Positions 35,701 to 47,006 of a stretch of DNA of 64,000 nt are shown here, piece by piece. The stretch lies in assembly GCA_907163375.1 (NCBI GenBank), contig CAJQUW010001043.1, positions 914,501 through 978,500 of the forward strand. Direction: 5' to 3'. Made by a program: the position numbers and the translations under genes. The stretch comes from Prostheceraeus crozeri. Taxonomy: Eukaryota > Platyhelminthes > Polycladida > Euryleptidae. The notes beneath the pieces were generated by a model. The model ran no database searches and was not told the origin of the DNA. It worked only from the letters and a program-made list of their open reading frames with translations. Numbering within the stretch: the stretch's first letter is position 1; every line of letters starts with the position of its first letter.

Positions 35701-38655
35701 TATCATATTACAAATCATATTCAAAACTTAGAGCAACTGAACGCAATCAAGTACTTACTTTCCGAGTAAAGCTTCAACTTCCTTAGCAATTGGAGCAAGG
35801 GAATATTTGTCTTGCTTTCGTCCATCTGGCCTACCAAGATGACTCATGAGAACTACACTTTTTGCACCATGTTCCAGTGCATATTTGATAGTTGGAAGGG
35901 CAGCGACGATCCTGTAAGAAAATATATCGGCAATGACGAGTGAAATAGCGAGAGTACAATGAAGCCAGATAGCGATGTTTTCTTTGCTTATGTTCCAATC
36001 AATATGTACCATCCTCTAACCTCCAAAGATCACAACCAATAACGTAGAAATCACTCTCTAGTCTCTGTGATCGAATCTTGAAGAAGTAGAGGGAAAGGAC
36101 AAAGGAAACTACGAGACTACGAAACTACGTGACTACGACTTACTTGACTTAACAGAATCACTGATTCCAACTATATAACAATGAAGATAATCAGGGCTCG
36201 AAGACAGTTGGCCAGTATGCCGCGGTATGCCACACCGACAAAACTAAAGTTTGCGCAGGTGAGATGACTTTGGAACATCCAAAATCAAGAATGCCGCCAG
36301 AAAATGAATTTATGATTATTTATTATAATTTATCTTTGTTCTGCATTTATGAGTAAATTTGATTCTGATTTCTGTATTCAGTTGTGTGTCAAATATGTCA
36401 TTAGAATGAGGGGATCAATAACTTATCAAGTTATAACACTTAAAAGAAGCAAACTAACTCTCTTTTCTATTTTTTGAACATGCTGCCTGATACGATTTCG
36501 ACACGAGAGCGGCCATATACTTTCTCATTGATGAAATCACCAGCAAGGCAATCAGCTTTATCATCTGCTTTCGATGGGAATTCAACATCAAAGTTATAGT
36601 TATTGTAATAGAAAGTGACTGCGAAAGCGAATCAGTTCTAAAACATTTAAATACCTGTAGCAGAAGGTGCACCGTAATTGTCGTAAAATCTCGAAATACG
36701 TCCAGGGTTAATCCAAAAAATCCGCGAGCGAATTTTTGGGGAATCAATCCTGTACCGATTATGCGGTAGAGGGTAAAATCTCGAAAAAGCGGTTGTGCAA
36801 TTCTTGAACGACTAATGGCAAAAACTTCAACAAAGTCAAACTAAATATTTACATACATTTTGCATTTAAGTCTTTCCATTGATTTACCGCCAAAGTGATG
36901 TGTCTTTTATTCCAGGGAGTCCCTCTTTCTTTGTTTTGTTAAGTATATACTGAACATGTACAGTGTACATGTATCGGTAGGTGATATCCGCTGATTGCTC
37001 TGCTTCCATAATTATTTTCGTTGTAACATAACTCAATCGGATAAGTGATTTATACAAGTAATTAATGAGTTGAGTATTTATGCGCTGCACTTCAACGTTG
37101 TCTCTTAGCAAGCTATATTTTTACTTCACCTCGAAGTGTCTCATTCAAAGGTGCCATTCCATTTTTATCTATGTCAGACAGACAAGCAATAATTCAAATT
37201 CAATACTTTTAATGCTTTCAACAAACCTTTGAGTATTTGTTACTTTCCCATCCTTCATTGGTACATTGAAATCAACCCTGAAATGAAAAATAAGTTCAAG
37301 TAACAATATATCGACAGTTCGGTACATCCGTTAAAAAATTGCGAAGAGCAAAAAATAATATAATTTCTCATAATACGAAGTAATTTCTCTAACAATTGAT
37401 CGCAACTAAATTGCCTTCTACATTGTGCCGTAATGCACGTATATTAAATGTCATGTTAAAGATTCATTCTAATTCAAGCAATCAATTAAGACACAAAGTC
37501 AAATAGTCTGATGTTCTACACCAGTGTTCGCGCAACATAGAAAATGAAAGAAATAACACACCGGCAATATCTTATTTTCATTCATCCGTTGAATGCAAAC
37601 AATAGCATTATATTTGAAACTGCAGTGTAGATGATTTATCGATTGCGAAATTCCTAAACGCGCGTCTGTAAATGGCACAATTAATCGCGCGACATAATCT
37701 CATACAGTTGTATAATGTGACAGAAAAATGACGATTGAATGGTTCACATGACGTATTTCAAAACAGACGCTTCAGGAATATGTGATGCCTGACTACAGAG
37801 TGTATGTGTGTCGAGAATTTTCAATTTCTAATTGTATTTTACATTCTAATTTAAAGTTCAATAAGTGATGATTTCACTATTCCTTTCCATTTTGTGCTAA
37901 TTTCATTCGATATTTATTTTTAAATCTAACGATTATATTCTGGATTGCCTAACTTATTATCAATAATTCAGCAATTAAAGCACATATATTAAAACATTCA
38001 TCATGACGACGCTACACTTATGCATACATGCATACATTGAGTAAGATATGTACAGCACAAAAATTTGCATGCTTGAAAGTAGTAAATGCTATATAAGAGC
38101 ATCACTACTCCAATAGTTTTCGAATAGCGTGCTGAAAATGTGTTTGCTTAATAATTTGAAATGACGGTATATGCATTTCAGGGAAATCTATACACAATCG
38201 TCATTAAATTTCGTCAATAATTAATCGTCAATAAATTTGTCACATTTAATTCATTATCCAATGACTAAACCTGTCAATTTATATCAGGAAGCACGAATAA
38301 GGAACATACTAAAATATTCAAGATATTTAAGAAGCATCTTTTGTGTAATAGAATTCTTTCTTATAAAAGAAATATAAATATTTTTGTATAGAAAATAGAA
38401 TAATGGAAGTTGGAAATTAATGTGGCAATTACGTAAATGCAAATCTGAATCATTATGGGTATAATGATTGTCATCATCAGTTTGTCTTCGAAGAAATAAT
38501 CTCACGGTTATCAAATCTGTAATCGATTATTAGAAATGCACAATCGCGCTCAACAGTATTTGGCAAAAAATACGTTTAAATTCAAATACAGACCTCATCA
38601 GGACCCGTTTGCCCTTAACGTCCACCTTGTCGATGCTGAGTTTTTTCAGAGACAT
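23559..38655 (-). CDS. PGK: Phosphoglycerate kinase gene, exons 1-8 (3' part not found)
   Basis: PGK transfers phosphate from 1,3-bisphosphoglycerate to ADP in cytosolic glycolysis. Eight exons, all with GT/AG introns and continuous phase, are: 38594-38655, 37227-37277, 35759-35911, 31094-31238, 29756-29859, 28390-28509, 23804-23918, 23559-23738. They give 930 nt or 310 residues, starting [20 protein letters not shown]. Family hallmarks seen are [30 protein letters not shown] and LGGAKVSDK, which make up the N-terminal substrate lobe and the start of the nucleotide lobe. The frame is unbroken. Residues after GIPDGHM, including the GGGDTA and STGGGASLELLEG motifs usual in the family, were not found in 1-23558. 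Intron sizes are 1316, 1315, 4520, 1234, 1246, 4471 and 65 bp, then more than 23.5 kb if the gene continues. Transposons occupy the two 4.5-kb introns. Identification is very secure; gene integrity downstream is open. Confidence 0.96.
23804..23918 (-). CDS. PGK: PGK exon 7
   Basis: 115 nt encoding [20 protein letters not shown] and [15 protein letters not shown]. It is separated from exon 8 by only 65 bp, far shorter than the other introns. Confidence 0.96.
25110..25260 (-). repeat. Dispersed repeat, copy A
   Basis: Shares TTGAAAAATAGACCGC with 28059-28160 and carries a second AATAGACCGCC nearby. It lies in PGK intron 6, as does the other copy. Family unknown. Confidence 0.4.
26081..27258 (+). 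mobile_element. TA-flanked DNA transposon with phased ~21-bp end repeats
   Basis: The ends are CTGGTTTTCCCG (26081-26092) and, inverted, CAGGTTTTCCCG (27247-27258), each flanked by TA, as for Tc1/mariner-superfamily insertions. Inside each end lies a run of about nine imperfect units with a core like AACTTCAAGATA, roughly every 20-22 bp, in inverted orientation at the two ends (about 26110-26300 and 27050-27240). The element is 1178 bp, sits in PGK intron 6 and encodes one frame at 26451-26900. It is probably an internally deleted, non-autonomous derivative. Confidence 0.75.
26451..26900 (+). CDS. Transposon-borne small ORF, HTH-like N-terminus
   Basis: 149 codons; a later start [11 protein letters not shown] at 26496 is equally possible. 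An acidic/Ser start is followed by [20 protein letters not shown], which looks like the first helix of the helix-turn-helix of Tc1/mariner-like transposases. The rest ([20 protein letters not shown], then [18 protein letters not shown]) has no DDE triad. Best read as a transposase N-terminus joined to a short C-terminal piece by internal deletion, possibly still a DNA-binding protein. This function is inferred. Confidence 0.45.
   Translation: MTSPRCSLTTDIIPIMSSTDDTWSDDTTSASQSLFRSRGPRPGVPRGRYSKISIDLKQRLVDAHENLSSPCFSTIKLRLREKLREAATVGRIADVPTHTSVSEHRISVLQGIVEEILQDQITSGVKVACMQNHIITYLDRCLNCPDIVV
27405..27720. mobile_element. Foldback MITE, 316 bp, Harbinger-like target duplication
   Basis: Arms of 95 bp at 27405-27499 and 27626-27720 are inverse copies with only about one mismatch. 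They start AGGAATGCATAGAAGAGAAA and end GGGTTAACAGTTG. Both sides are flanked by TAA (27402-27404 and 27721-27723), a 3-bp TWA duplication as made by PIF/Harbinger elements. No coding capacity. The high arm identity suggests a fairly recent insertion. Confidence 0.85.
27771..27843 (-). tRNA. tRNA-like sequence, probably a pseudogene or SINE head
   Basis: The minus strand has a canonical box A (TTAGCTCAGTTGGTAAC) and box B (GGTTCGAATCC) at normal spacing, and ends CAGCCGC. Acceptor arms GTGGCTC/CAGCCGC pair with one mismatch. The D stem and T stem have one mismatch each and the anticodon stem two (loop CTAGATA). That many defects in 73 nt argue against a working tRNA. Confidence 0.45.
28059..28160 (-). 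repeat. Dispersed repeat, copy B
   Basis: Contains TTGAAAAATAGACCGCC and, 50 bp on, ATGAAAAATAGGCCGCC and GGTTTTCCGGTG. Related to 25110-25260 in the same intron. Confidence 0.4.
28390..28509 (-). CDS. PGK: PGK exon 6
   Basis: 120 nt encoding [20 protein letters not shown] and RPFLAILGG, which run into the nucleotide-binding lobe. The donor is GGTGG|GTAAGT. The following 4471-bp intron carries three separate repeat insertions. Confidence 0.96.
29756..29859 (-). CDS. PGK: PGK exon 5
   Basis: 104 nt encoding [20 protein letters not shown] followed by [15 protein letters not shown], the conserved PGK stretch around the second substrate Arg. The donor is CATTC|GTAAGT. Confidence 0.96.
31094..31238 (-). 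CDS. PGK: PGK exon 4
   Basis: 145 nt encoding [13 protein letters not shown] through [20 protein letters not shown], which includes the conserved Arg of the substrate lobe. The acceptor is CATCTTTCTAAAG and the donor AAA|GTGAGC. Confidence 0.96.
31790..35645 (-). mobile_element. Full-length or nearly full-length CR1/L2-group LINE
   Basis: It sits in PGK intron 3 on the same strand as PGK. From 5' to 3' it has about 0.8 kb of leader without a credible ORF1, the single long ORF (34823-31926), and a short 3' UTR. The 3' UTR has a perfect 8-bp hairpin, CCCCTAGC/GCTAGGGG on the plus strand at 31814-31821 and 31844-31851, then TGAAAATTCAG and an A-rich end. A 3' hairpin plus short terminal repeat is typical of L2/CR1-group elements. 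Exact ends are uncertain by tens of bases and no target duplication was seen. Confidence 0.85.
31926..34823 (-). CDS. LINE ORF2: apurinic endonuclease plus reverse transcriptase, intact
   Basis: 965 residues with no stop or frameshift. The endonuclease comes first (residues ~20-240): [46 protein letters not shown]. The reverse transcriptase follows (~480-760): [71 protein letters not shown], the catalytic MYADDTTLF and [12 protein letters not shown]. The tail has [14 protein letters not shown] and [11 protein letters not shown]. It nicks target DNA and copies its own RNA there. All catalytic motifs are present, so the element is young and possibly active. Clade within jockey/CR1/L2 (for example Daphne- or Crack-like) is unsure. 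Confidence 0.92.
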   Translation of the reverse strand: MKMRKTHKKRSQAVKLKTPLRISFSNVRGLRSNYDDINIFLQGKSPDLLALSETRLDPSVSSSDVTPDGYIFHRMDKAPCHGLGFYAKTSLPLRRLCSSEDPRHEYLAFIAPLQKTTLLLFFLYRSPSTNADIFNVLSDKIDYLLQEYPSAEVAVFGDFNVHNVDWLVHSRTTDLSGQAAQDFAVSHNLSQIVTCPTRVPDRAGDTGYLLDLFLTSNPTCFSHKVTSPLGTSDHCVITVSGKQICSTPSAPFHRTVYQFSKADWCGFRTFLSQVQAENLILSENVHKSAQELTEWLQIGMLAYIPHRTFQMKPHSQPWFTPDCAAASCQRDHFFHKYKRDSGAGNLELYKTARRHCKETIHQAKSRYALYVRKSIATQKLGSKDFWRIYNSVTNRNKSSIPALRHAEVSTSMATTSADKAELLCKEFAKNSSLDDGGRIPPPIPTRTDETISPPSVTVRNVKKIIAGLDSSKSSGPNGIPVSVFKHLSPELSPLLSKLFSRCVSTGEFPSCWKVASVVPVPKKGSDSSLPSSYRPISLLPIAGKIFEAVINQHIVNFLETQNLLSEEQYGFRHSRSTADLLSYVTEHVSRVLDRQGETRSVALDISKAFDKVWHQGLLMKMKSYGVADQLHKLLASFLSDRQISVVLDGQKSSTKSVNAGVPQGSILGPTLFLLYINDLPDCLVSKLVMYADDTTLFNSNERLAKNTQQRQQLCDVLNEDLRRVSEWGANWLVSFNPSKTQSILHSRLKGDDDDQSIKMSDNRIREQDSISFLGLSVTKDLSWKPYLQSFCKQAAQRIGSLYRASSYLSPQTVCYLYKSTIRPLMEYCCHLWAGAPQTHLNLLERVEKRVKNLMGEKLASKLQPLSVRRDVASLSLFYRYYFGRSSSAVNECVPKPKIFSRSTRRANALTCYNVSLERARTVSRSKSFFVRTAQLWNQLPQTTFPDQYNLDTFKRRANRFLMGTA
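35759..35911 (-). CDS. PGK: PGK exon 3
   Basis: 153 nt encoding [20 protein letters not shown] and then the SHLGRPDG substrate-binding loop, ending at LLGK. The acceptor is TTTTCTTACAG and the donor GTAAGTAC. The next intron is 4.5 kb because a LINE is inserted in it. Confidence 0.96.
36467..36745 (-). other. Possible coding fragment of unknown protein in PGK intron 2
   Basis: One minus-strand frame reads [20 protein letters not shown] residues (seen: [16 protein letters not shown]). A second frame reads [20 protein letters not shown], then [17 protein letters not shown] and TAG at 36467-36469. CTACAG|GTATTT and TTTCGCAG lie between them, 36 bp apart, too short for a normal animal intron. 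A third frame is open across the whole region. The composition looks protein-like, but no family is recognised. It may be a decayed insertion. Confidence 0.2.
37227..37277 (-). CDS. PGK: PGK exon 2
   Basis: 51 nt, entered in phase 2 and left in phase 2. It encodes the conserved VDFNVPM segment of the 3-phosphoglycerate site. The acceptor is TTTTTCATTTCAG and the donor AAAG|GTTTGT. Confidence 0.95.
38594..38655 (-). CDS. PGK: PGK exon 1 (start codon)
   Basis: Encodes the first 20 residues plus two bases of an Arg codon. The ATG matches the family N-terminus. The donor is ATGAG|GTCTGT. A TTTTATCTTCAG just upstream, ending at 38669, looks like a 3' splice site, so a separate 5' UTR exon is possible and the coding exon may begin at 38668. 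Confidence 0.95.
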
Positions 38656-38809
38656 TTCGTTAGACGGTCTGAAGATAAAAACGTGATTTGTATTGGAATT
38701 CACAACTCATCTTCTCAATGAAATATTTTTATACATTCCTAGTTGCAAGATTCCAAGACATCTACAATTGCCTGTTGTGTTATTAGAGCTTAATATATTC
38801 TTCGAAGAA

Positions 38810-39480
38810 CCGGTCCCGGCACCGATACTGAATGAAATGTAAATGTATCAGATTTCGTAGTAATTTTTACTATCTACACTCAGACTCACAAGCACTGAGA
38901 TCGTTTCATAGGCCCAACCATGTAGTAATTCATCCCTTGAATGAGATTTCATTTTGAGAACACAAGCGCATCCAACGATCGGTCACCTAGTCTAGATCCT
39001 ATCTGCCGACAGAAACAGCCAGATGTTGAGATGCGCCGTTCAAATTCTACCGAGGTTTTGTCTTATAACAATTATTTCTGAGTATTTATTTCCCATTAAC
39101 TATTGAACAGAGCAATTCTTTGTCCTCATCAAGCCAGCAGCAGATATGTATGAAGGAATACTGAAATCGAAAAGATTCACTTGCTTCTCTTAAGCAGACG
39201 ACAGAAGCTCATGCTTGTAGGAGTCTAAACACTATGATGGGAAGAGCATGTATCTGTGATGGCCATGGGAAAATTGACATCTTCTGAGTAATCGCTCACG
39301 TAAGCAAAGTCGCTTTCATTAAGTTCATTCAGATGTCACGGACGTGGCTTTTGAGAATAATTTTGGCATAAAACAATTCGGCATCGGTGCCAGAATCGGT
39401 ACTTATTTACGGGGAGCCGGTTCCGGCACTCTTGAATATTTGCTTGAACCGGCTCCAAAACGGTACCAGGATTATGCATT
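38810..39480. repeat. Degenerate GGCACCG/ACCGGT-rich repeat pair
   Basis: GAACCGGTCCCGGCACCGATAC at ~38810 and the related blocks GGCATCGGTGCCAGAATCGG, GGAGCCGGTTCCGGCACTC and GAACCGGCTCC at 39380-39470 point to the ends of an old hAT-like element. The ends are too diverged to define. Confidence 0.35.
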
Positions 39481-39499
39481 ACCTGTGATTTAATCTTTG

Positions 39500-41900
39500 A
39501 TTAGAGTCTAGTTCTAGAGTCATTAGTTCTAGAGTCATGTCACAACATCTGACGTTGCTCAGTTATAATGTTCAGTCACTACGCTGTTCATCAGATAGCA
39601 TGAAAGCTATTTATAATGCATTTATTTTCTTATTATTGCAACATAGGTGTTTTTTTACCAACAGCAAACTTCACAAACTTTTTGAATATCTCTAAAACGT
39701 AGCAAAAACTTCAGCTGCAAAAAATTTTTTACGTCTGTTTAATTTGAAATATTGATACGTCGGATTGGAACATCGAATATAATTGTAGTGCATAGTGTCC
39801 ATCAACATATTGATTTTAACATATTTCATCTCAGTACCTGATTGAGTCGACTGTGACAACTCAAAGTTCATGAGCGACGTAGTTAAAATAACTTTCATGT
39901 AGTAAAATGCTTCCGCAAATGTAATGATTCGCAATTTTTGTGTAATCTGCTATATAGTCCTATATCAGAAATGATCAACAGCCCTTTGATGCGCTCTATT
40001 CAAAATTGCTATTGCACGCAATATATTTTGTTAGCATAAAGGCTTGCTTGATAGTTCTACACAAATTTTGCAATCACAATTTACATGTCAGCTTATATTT
40101 ACTAGATTGACTACAGTGTAGTCTGCAAGAAAAATCATATAATTTAAAGGCATATTATGTCAATAATATTTTTTGCATGCAAAGTATAAAATGTCAAAAA
40201 GATTGGTGAGTAGCCTCAATTATTTTTCCCAAATTATAATAGCCAGGAGTCCACGCACAATTGCGTGGAAAAACATTAAATTACCGTGATGAGTTTTCTT
40301 CCTTTGTGGTGAAAGATCAAAATTTGATGATATGTTCCTATTTCGTCTGGGGTACAGGGCACACAACGGTCGATGGGCGCCTTCCCTGGATCACATTGAA
40401 ACTGATCACGGCAATATTTGAAATTATGCAGCATGTTTGTTCATTTTCAAGTCACTTTGTCGATTAATTGTACGGACGCATAATTTGACCTAAAATTGCA
40501 TTGAGTTGCGAGCCATGGATTATCGACTTGATGGGTACTTACAGGTCACAGATATTGCCGTTTATCCTACAGCGTGGAAGTTATTCGGTGGTTAGTGGAA
40601 AACCAAAACTGCATCCAACCCTGATTACAAATGTATCTTCTGATTTCCTGCAGACTCAAAAACTATGAGTTTATTGCCGACTATCGGCTAGCATACACAG
40701 ATCATGGGGAAATTGAATAATTAGGTAAAAATTTAGAATTAATCATAAACACATTTGAATGGATTATTTAATTCGGTACAAGTACAGTCATAAATCTTAA
40801 AAAGCGACCAGTTTCTTTGCTCTAGAACTAAACGCAAAATGAAGATTCGCGTATAAAGAAGGCATAACAGGAGAAGTCGCACGAGTACCGGTGCAAATCG
40901 CTATTTCACTTGTTTGCTCGTTCAGTGATATTAACATCTCATATATGATTAAATACTCATCTAGATTTTAACACTTTTGTCTATGTCAGCGGCAGATCCC
41001 GAACGACAATTTGCACAACCAAACATCATTCAAAAAATGTCAAGGTAAACAATGATGAGTTTCTGGCAAAGAAGTGATCGGTAAAATAATTCTACGAAGC
41101 GATGTGCCGATGATTTCAAAATAGTGCTCAACATAAAAAGTTCAATGCAAAAAACATGTTGTGCACTGCTAGTAATACATACGAATCTATTAGAAAGTCA
41201 CCACTTACGTTTCGAGAAGATTCCCCATATTTATGATAGATGAACAGCAAATAGCGTTTTTAGTGACAGAATTGAAATCTATACAGGATCAAAAAATACA
41301 GCAAGTGAGACTACCTGATCATCAGTATGTTCTTTACACAGACAGATGCTGTTCAAAGTTTGATGTAATATACATTTGCAAGTTGTTAAGTTCATTGGAA
41401 TCTTGACATTTTATTTTAACAGTCTACGTGATTACTTCGGTAAATAGTCGAACAATTGAGTTCAGCACATCATTAGTAACGACTCAATGCTGGATATAAA
41501 CATGATTTGCAGCGTAACTCTTAGCTCTAGTTCAATGATTTCACTGCTTAGACATCTATTGTTTTCTTTGAGAACGGTTTCAAACAGATAAGCTGTGTTA
41601 AGTGCCACAGAGAACATAAGAGCAGCATTTTGCAGGAAAATTTCGTTAAGACTTTTTCTTTTTACTTATCTTCGTTTCAAAATTGACCACACTTCGGCTG
41701 CGGCACAAATCAATCGTCATCACCATGTAGTGCAAGCGGCATTCCCAGGAAACAATCATTTATCTTTCTAAGAAACCGTGAGCAGATTTGATGATCAATA
41801 AAAATGTTTTCAAGATCCACTCACAATAAAGAGAAGACTCATCCGATAGTGGAGTTGTCGGACCTAATAAATGGGGAATGTAGCTATCAGCTGAATCCCA
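39500..41900. other. No gene seen
   Basis: AT-rich sequence upstream of PGK. I see no exon with splice support and no recognisable repeat beyond simple A/T tracts. Confidence 0.45.
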
Positions 41901-41910
41901 TTCTTGTCAA

Positions 41911-42074
41911 TATGGGGTAATAGACTAATGCGAATTCAGTTAAGTTGTGATTGCTGCTACCTTGGGTATTCTAATGCTCTCTTGTCTCGTTATATGGGGT
42001 AATAGACTAATGCGAATTCAGTTAAGTTGTGATTACTGTTACCTTGGGTACTCTAATGCTCTCTTGTCTCGTTA
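41911..42074 (+). repeat. 82-bp tandem duplication
   Basis: Two adjacent copies, 41911-41992 and 41993-42074, begin TATGGGGTAATAGACTAATG and end CTCTTGTCTCGTTA. They differ at only about three positions, so the duplication is recent. Confidence 0.9.
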
Positions 42075-42435
42075 TATTCTTATTTCATTTTTATGCACTT
42101 TGAAACATTATTATGCTACTTTATAAATCTGCTAATGCAACAGACCCATGCAGAAAGTATCTGACTATGTTAGGTCATTAAATGCAAAAAACTCAGTCGA
42201 AACGGCCGAAACTTCATTCATTAATAATTTATATGTAGGCCCCTATTTATCATTTCATTACAGGAGTTTCTAAGAGCATTTGATGAATTCCATAAAAAAC
42301 GTGGAATAGGCGTCTTTAACACTCACACTACTAGCATTTGGAGAGTGAAATGATGCGTGATACACGCATCTATGAGCCTAAGCAATTCGTGGTTGCTTTA
42401 AAACACCATTAGACATTTAAACCATCATAACTAGC

Positions 42436-43885
42436 CTAATGACCTGCGAAGCTTCGAGATTCGATTCGATTGGCAAATCGGCTGGCGATTCGAGAAAGAT
42501 TCAAATCAGTCTGAATCGGTTGACCAGAAACTATTTCAACTGCTTTCCTTTGAATTACAGCCTCCTTCTGTTCATTGCTACTTGAAAGTGGCATTGCATT
42601 GTATTTGAGATGCTGGATTCTCACTGAAAGCGGTCTAGAGTGTCAGTTGCTGAACAAAAGTATGTCGAATCAGCTGCAGCACGTGCTACACATTAATAAT
42701 GGCTCTATGCGCTACATGCTGCTCAGATCAGGCTTCAGACTCGGTCGATATTCCAACCGAGTCCGATATACTGATTTAAACTACAATTGTAAATGTCCCA
42801 TTAGCAGGCTCGTAAGCTTATATCTTATAAAACATACTTTTCATGTCTTTCGTCAGGTATTCTGGGCCCTAGTAAGATAGAAGCTTGCGACCCTGCTATA
42901 GAGACGAAATGTTCTTCTTATCTTGCCTGAATCATCTGTACCTCTAGATGAAGTTAATCGGACCTCTGGTACAAATATTACATAAGTTTATGTACAAAAC
43001 ATGGCCTATATCCTTACTTAGATTTCCTCATATAGGCCACAGCAACTAGAATTCCTTACTATATTGATTTCCCATTTGCAAGCTGGCAATTCCTAGACTA
43101 CAAAACTCAATTCGACATTATAGCACTCACAATCCACTGAAATCTTGTGCTTGTTTGAGCTTGAATGACAAATTTGCCTAGAAGTTTACATAAATTATTT
43201 AATAATTTATTTTGAATTCGTCCTGAAATTTAGATAGTCCTTAAGGTCAGCAATGACATGGAAAGTTAAAAAGCATGAATAGTTTGCTGCAAAGTCTATT
43301 ATTATTTTCTGATCTGAGAATTGCGACAGAAATAATACGTGGAATCTATTGATTGTTTGTTCATAAAAATTGGCGCTTTCCAAGCCTCATGATTTAATTA
43401 TAGGAGCAATTGATAGAGGATACATTTCCAGTCCTGCATGAGATACAAAGGACTTTTTTCTATAATCCTGAGGTCACGAACATGGTCCATGTCATCAAAC
43501 TACTAACGGGTCATTTGACAAAACAGGGCCAATGGGCAGTTAAAATCATGTCAAATCAATCATCCATCTAACTCAGAATCTAGCGTCAATATTTATTTGA
43601 AATCGGCTGCATATAGTTACAAAGTGCAAGAAATTTCAATTATCTCAGAAAAATAGACACTTCAGTTTGACTGCTTGTTTCTCTATGAATACCAAGATGT
43701 CACTGTATCTATCAATGGTCATGTAAAATATATAATTAGTAGAACCTTTTTGGTAGGCCAATTTCCTTAATCGCTATCAGGATGGCTGGATAAATCAATC
43801 GTACATACAGGCAAGGTCAAGCAGATTTATTTAAGTTTTACATGATTCGATTGAAGATTCGATTCAACTCAAAATTTGCCGATTC
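42436..43885. repeat. Candidate old hAT-like element
   Basis: ACCTGCGAAGC at ~42440 and the inverse GACCTGCGAATCG of the right side (~43875-43890) are each followed inward by GATTCGAT-rich sequence. A minus-strand frame at 42436-42624 includes HLKYNAMPLSSSN, faintly like a BED-finger region. No clean target duplication was found. Confidence 0.3.
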
Positions 43886-43899
43886 GCAGGTCCCCACTA

Positions 43900-46800
43900 T
43901 TGCCTGTTGAACTTGTCTTAGAAGTTATGAGAGTTGAATATCATCATGATCAAACCACCACAAACAACTGTCACTGATGGCTGAAAGCAGGTAGAAAAAG
44001 CTGTTCGTAACAACCAGTCACAGCCGGATATCTCTACAATTTCGTAACGTCAGTTAAATGAAATAAGTCTCTATAGGCATGCAGTAGGGCCTACATGTAT
44101 GCAGTAATATGTAGATTTGGAGAAACACAATGATAAATGAATTATAATGAAGCTGCACTCATATACAATCCTCACAATTTGAATACATGCATACCTTTAC
44201 CATTGCAATGCATCAGATCTTGATGTTTTTCTTGCTACAAATGCGAGACATTATGCTGTTCAGTTACTGTTGGAAAAAATCAGCCGACTGCTGCAGACGA
44301 CTTAATCAAATCAATTCAGGAGTAAGGTATTTAAATAACTTAATATCACAAAATTGTTCATTAAGCTAAGTTCATAATTAGATAAAACGAGAATTCTAGT
44401 TAATTAACAATTCCAGGTTTTCTGAGCTAATGGAGTACAATCAGCGTACCATTCAGACATTCGACAATGTCAAAAGTGAACAGAATGCCGGCATCTTCTT
44501 CAGATCTGTAAAGTGGGATTGTGCCAATCTCATGCGGATTGTGCCCAGGGGATAAACTTCATTAATCCTCTCAATCATCAAACGTGAAAGTGGCTTCTTT
44601 AGGTCTCTCACACTACGTTGAAACTTGATCTACACGTATCTTAATTTAACCATCTGATCAGTATCAACAATTCAATAAAATATTTTTGTCTAAGAATCTT
44701 TTGGGTTCATTTTCCTACGTAAAGAACTTGATGACTGCAAATGACGAATGATTTTTAGTTATACACAGCCACTTCTGCTCCATTTTTATTGCTGCTGGAT
44801 GTATTTTAAAGATTTTTGTTGTCTCTTGAGTGTCTCTAAGAGTGCGTGACGACTGCTATCAACGCATAGGAGTTCATTTATGTCTTATCATTAATACCTT
44901 CAAGCTGCATAGCTTCTGTTGCTAAGTGAACTAAGATTTCCATTTCAAACGATGGTCAATGTTAGTCATTGAATGTAACGAAACAATTCATTTTTTTAAA
45001 TATTGCTATAGAACAATTAATGCATGTCCCGTTAGCTTAATTTTGTCCAAGTGCAACCGCTAGAACAGCGGTGGAGCAACATATCAACTTAACCCTGGTG
45101 GTCTTGAGTTATATTAGCCAAAATTCAATCAGTAGCATATTCTGCAAAACAATATTTTCCTCAGAAGCTTTTTGATCCGATGTCATTTAGTATAACACTG
45201 CACTGTATAATGTAAACAATTTGGAAATGAAAAAATAGATAGTTTAGGAGCATTATCTAAAAATAATCTGTATCTGTATTTTCTGTATAATTGGTGCACT
45301 CGGTGCACCATTATAGAAAAAAAGCCAAGTTATTTATCGTTATATAAAGCGTACAAAAAGTTAATCAACATATTTCGGCTGTTTGCACCATAGCCATTAT
45401 CAAAAAAAGACTGAGATAAGCAAAGTTCATGGACAAAAGTTTTAAAATTCAATTTATATTTCACAGTGCTATAATCTCTATGATTATTGCTTCCATAATA
45501 TAGTTTATGCTTTCCAAAGTGTGCATAAATTTCAAAGAGTGCAATAAACAGTCTTTATTGCACTTCTTCATTGAAATACATTAGCACATAGAAAGTTTCC
45601 TCGACTTCTGTAACACCTAAATCTTGTAAAATTTTGATATCTTGTATGAATGGATATTGCATACTCATGCATACTCAATTCACACAAGTGGAAGAGGAAG
45701 GAATCGAGAAATGAGAGAGAAATGAAGATGAATTTATATCAGGTTGCATTAAATGAATGATGTTTTTGTTTAGATCATCTCAAAAAAATTATTTTCTTGT
45801 ATATTACAGTACATCTGCGCATTCTGCTCATCTTCCCATGTTCCATTTTTCGATATGACTAATTAAATGGGCGCAAATATTGTCTCTTTATAGTGACATA
45901 AATGCTTCATTTTAGGCGGTTCTATTGAGAATATTTTTTCCAAACTTGCTCCATGCCCTTTAGAAATATAAAACTCACAATGTCATGTACGTTAGTGTTC
46001 TCAATGTTTCCATTTTACACCGGTTATTAGCCATAGAAAAAATACAGCATAATTTTATGTTTTTTTTGAAAAATTCTCACACCCATGTCAATGGGCGAAT
46101 CACTGAAATTCAACAATACACTTTTGTATGATGCCCTCAATTCTAATATATCCTAGTTTGAGTGTCGTAGACTGCAAACTCTGTTGGCGACAGTTGAAAA
46201 AGGGCCAAAATCCATGTTTTATCTTTGAAGAGCTGCAGTGAAAATCCCATGTTGAAATTGATATGAACGGATCAACAGTTTTTTTCATTTTGCCCTTAAA
46301 TTGACTGTCAGAAAATACTAGACCCCCATATTCCTTCCTAAGCGTGAATAACTGTGCACAATTTGGCGCGATTTTGACCCTCAAAAATCTTTCTTCGCCT
46401 CTGCTCGAATTGGTATTGAGATGAAGCGTTAGATCTTCTCATGAGGTCCAGACATTCACTAAAGCTTTGTATTCCAAGTTTAAGAATTAGAAATTTCTCA
46501 AAACTCTTGTCTACAGGCTCGTCGAAAGGAAAAGTCATTGTTTTTTTTCAATAGATGCTTTCTCAGAGTTGGAGTTGAATTTGAGAAAACTGTACGATGA
46601 AAACATGTTAAATTTGCTGAATTTTCAATTGTCAAGTGTCCCATGATGATGACGTAAACACTGTTGCCTACAGACGCTCCCAAACGTAGATTTGGCCGAT
46701 TTTCAAGGCGACATTGCGACCAAACTGTTGACATTTGAATGTCCAGTATAGAACATACAGGAAAGCTACTTAGTAGCCATCGATGCTCAAAAAATCAGTT

Positions 46801-46990
46801 ACCATTGATTGACACTGCGACCAGTAGCCTGAACCAACCGATTGGCTTGACTGTTTGTTGATGACTCGTTGTTGATGAGATAAATCTGCATGTACAATGG
46901 ACAGAGAAGCAGGCTATATGATTTCAAAATTGCTTTGGTTTGATTTTCAAATCATGTTAAGGATCATGATCATAGATTCTGGTAGTTCTG
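43900..46990. other. No gene seen; one small hairpin
   Basis: Mostly featureless. A hairpin ATAATTGGTGCAC/GTGCACCATTAT lies near 45291-45317. Several overlapping minus-strand frames at 46100-46734 have no recognisable domain. Confidence 0.4.
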
Positions 46991-47006
46991 TGAAATATAA
47001 AGTTAC

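Noticed and set aside
46100-46734. Three overlapping minus-strand frames that could form one gene
   Set aside because: No common frame, no splice support and no recognisable motif.
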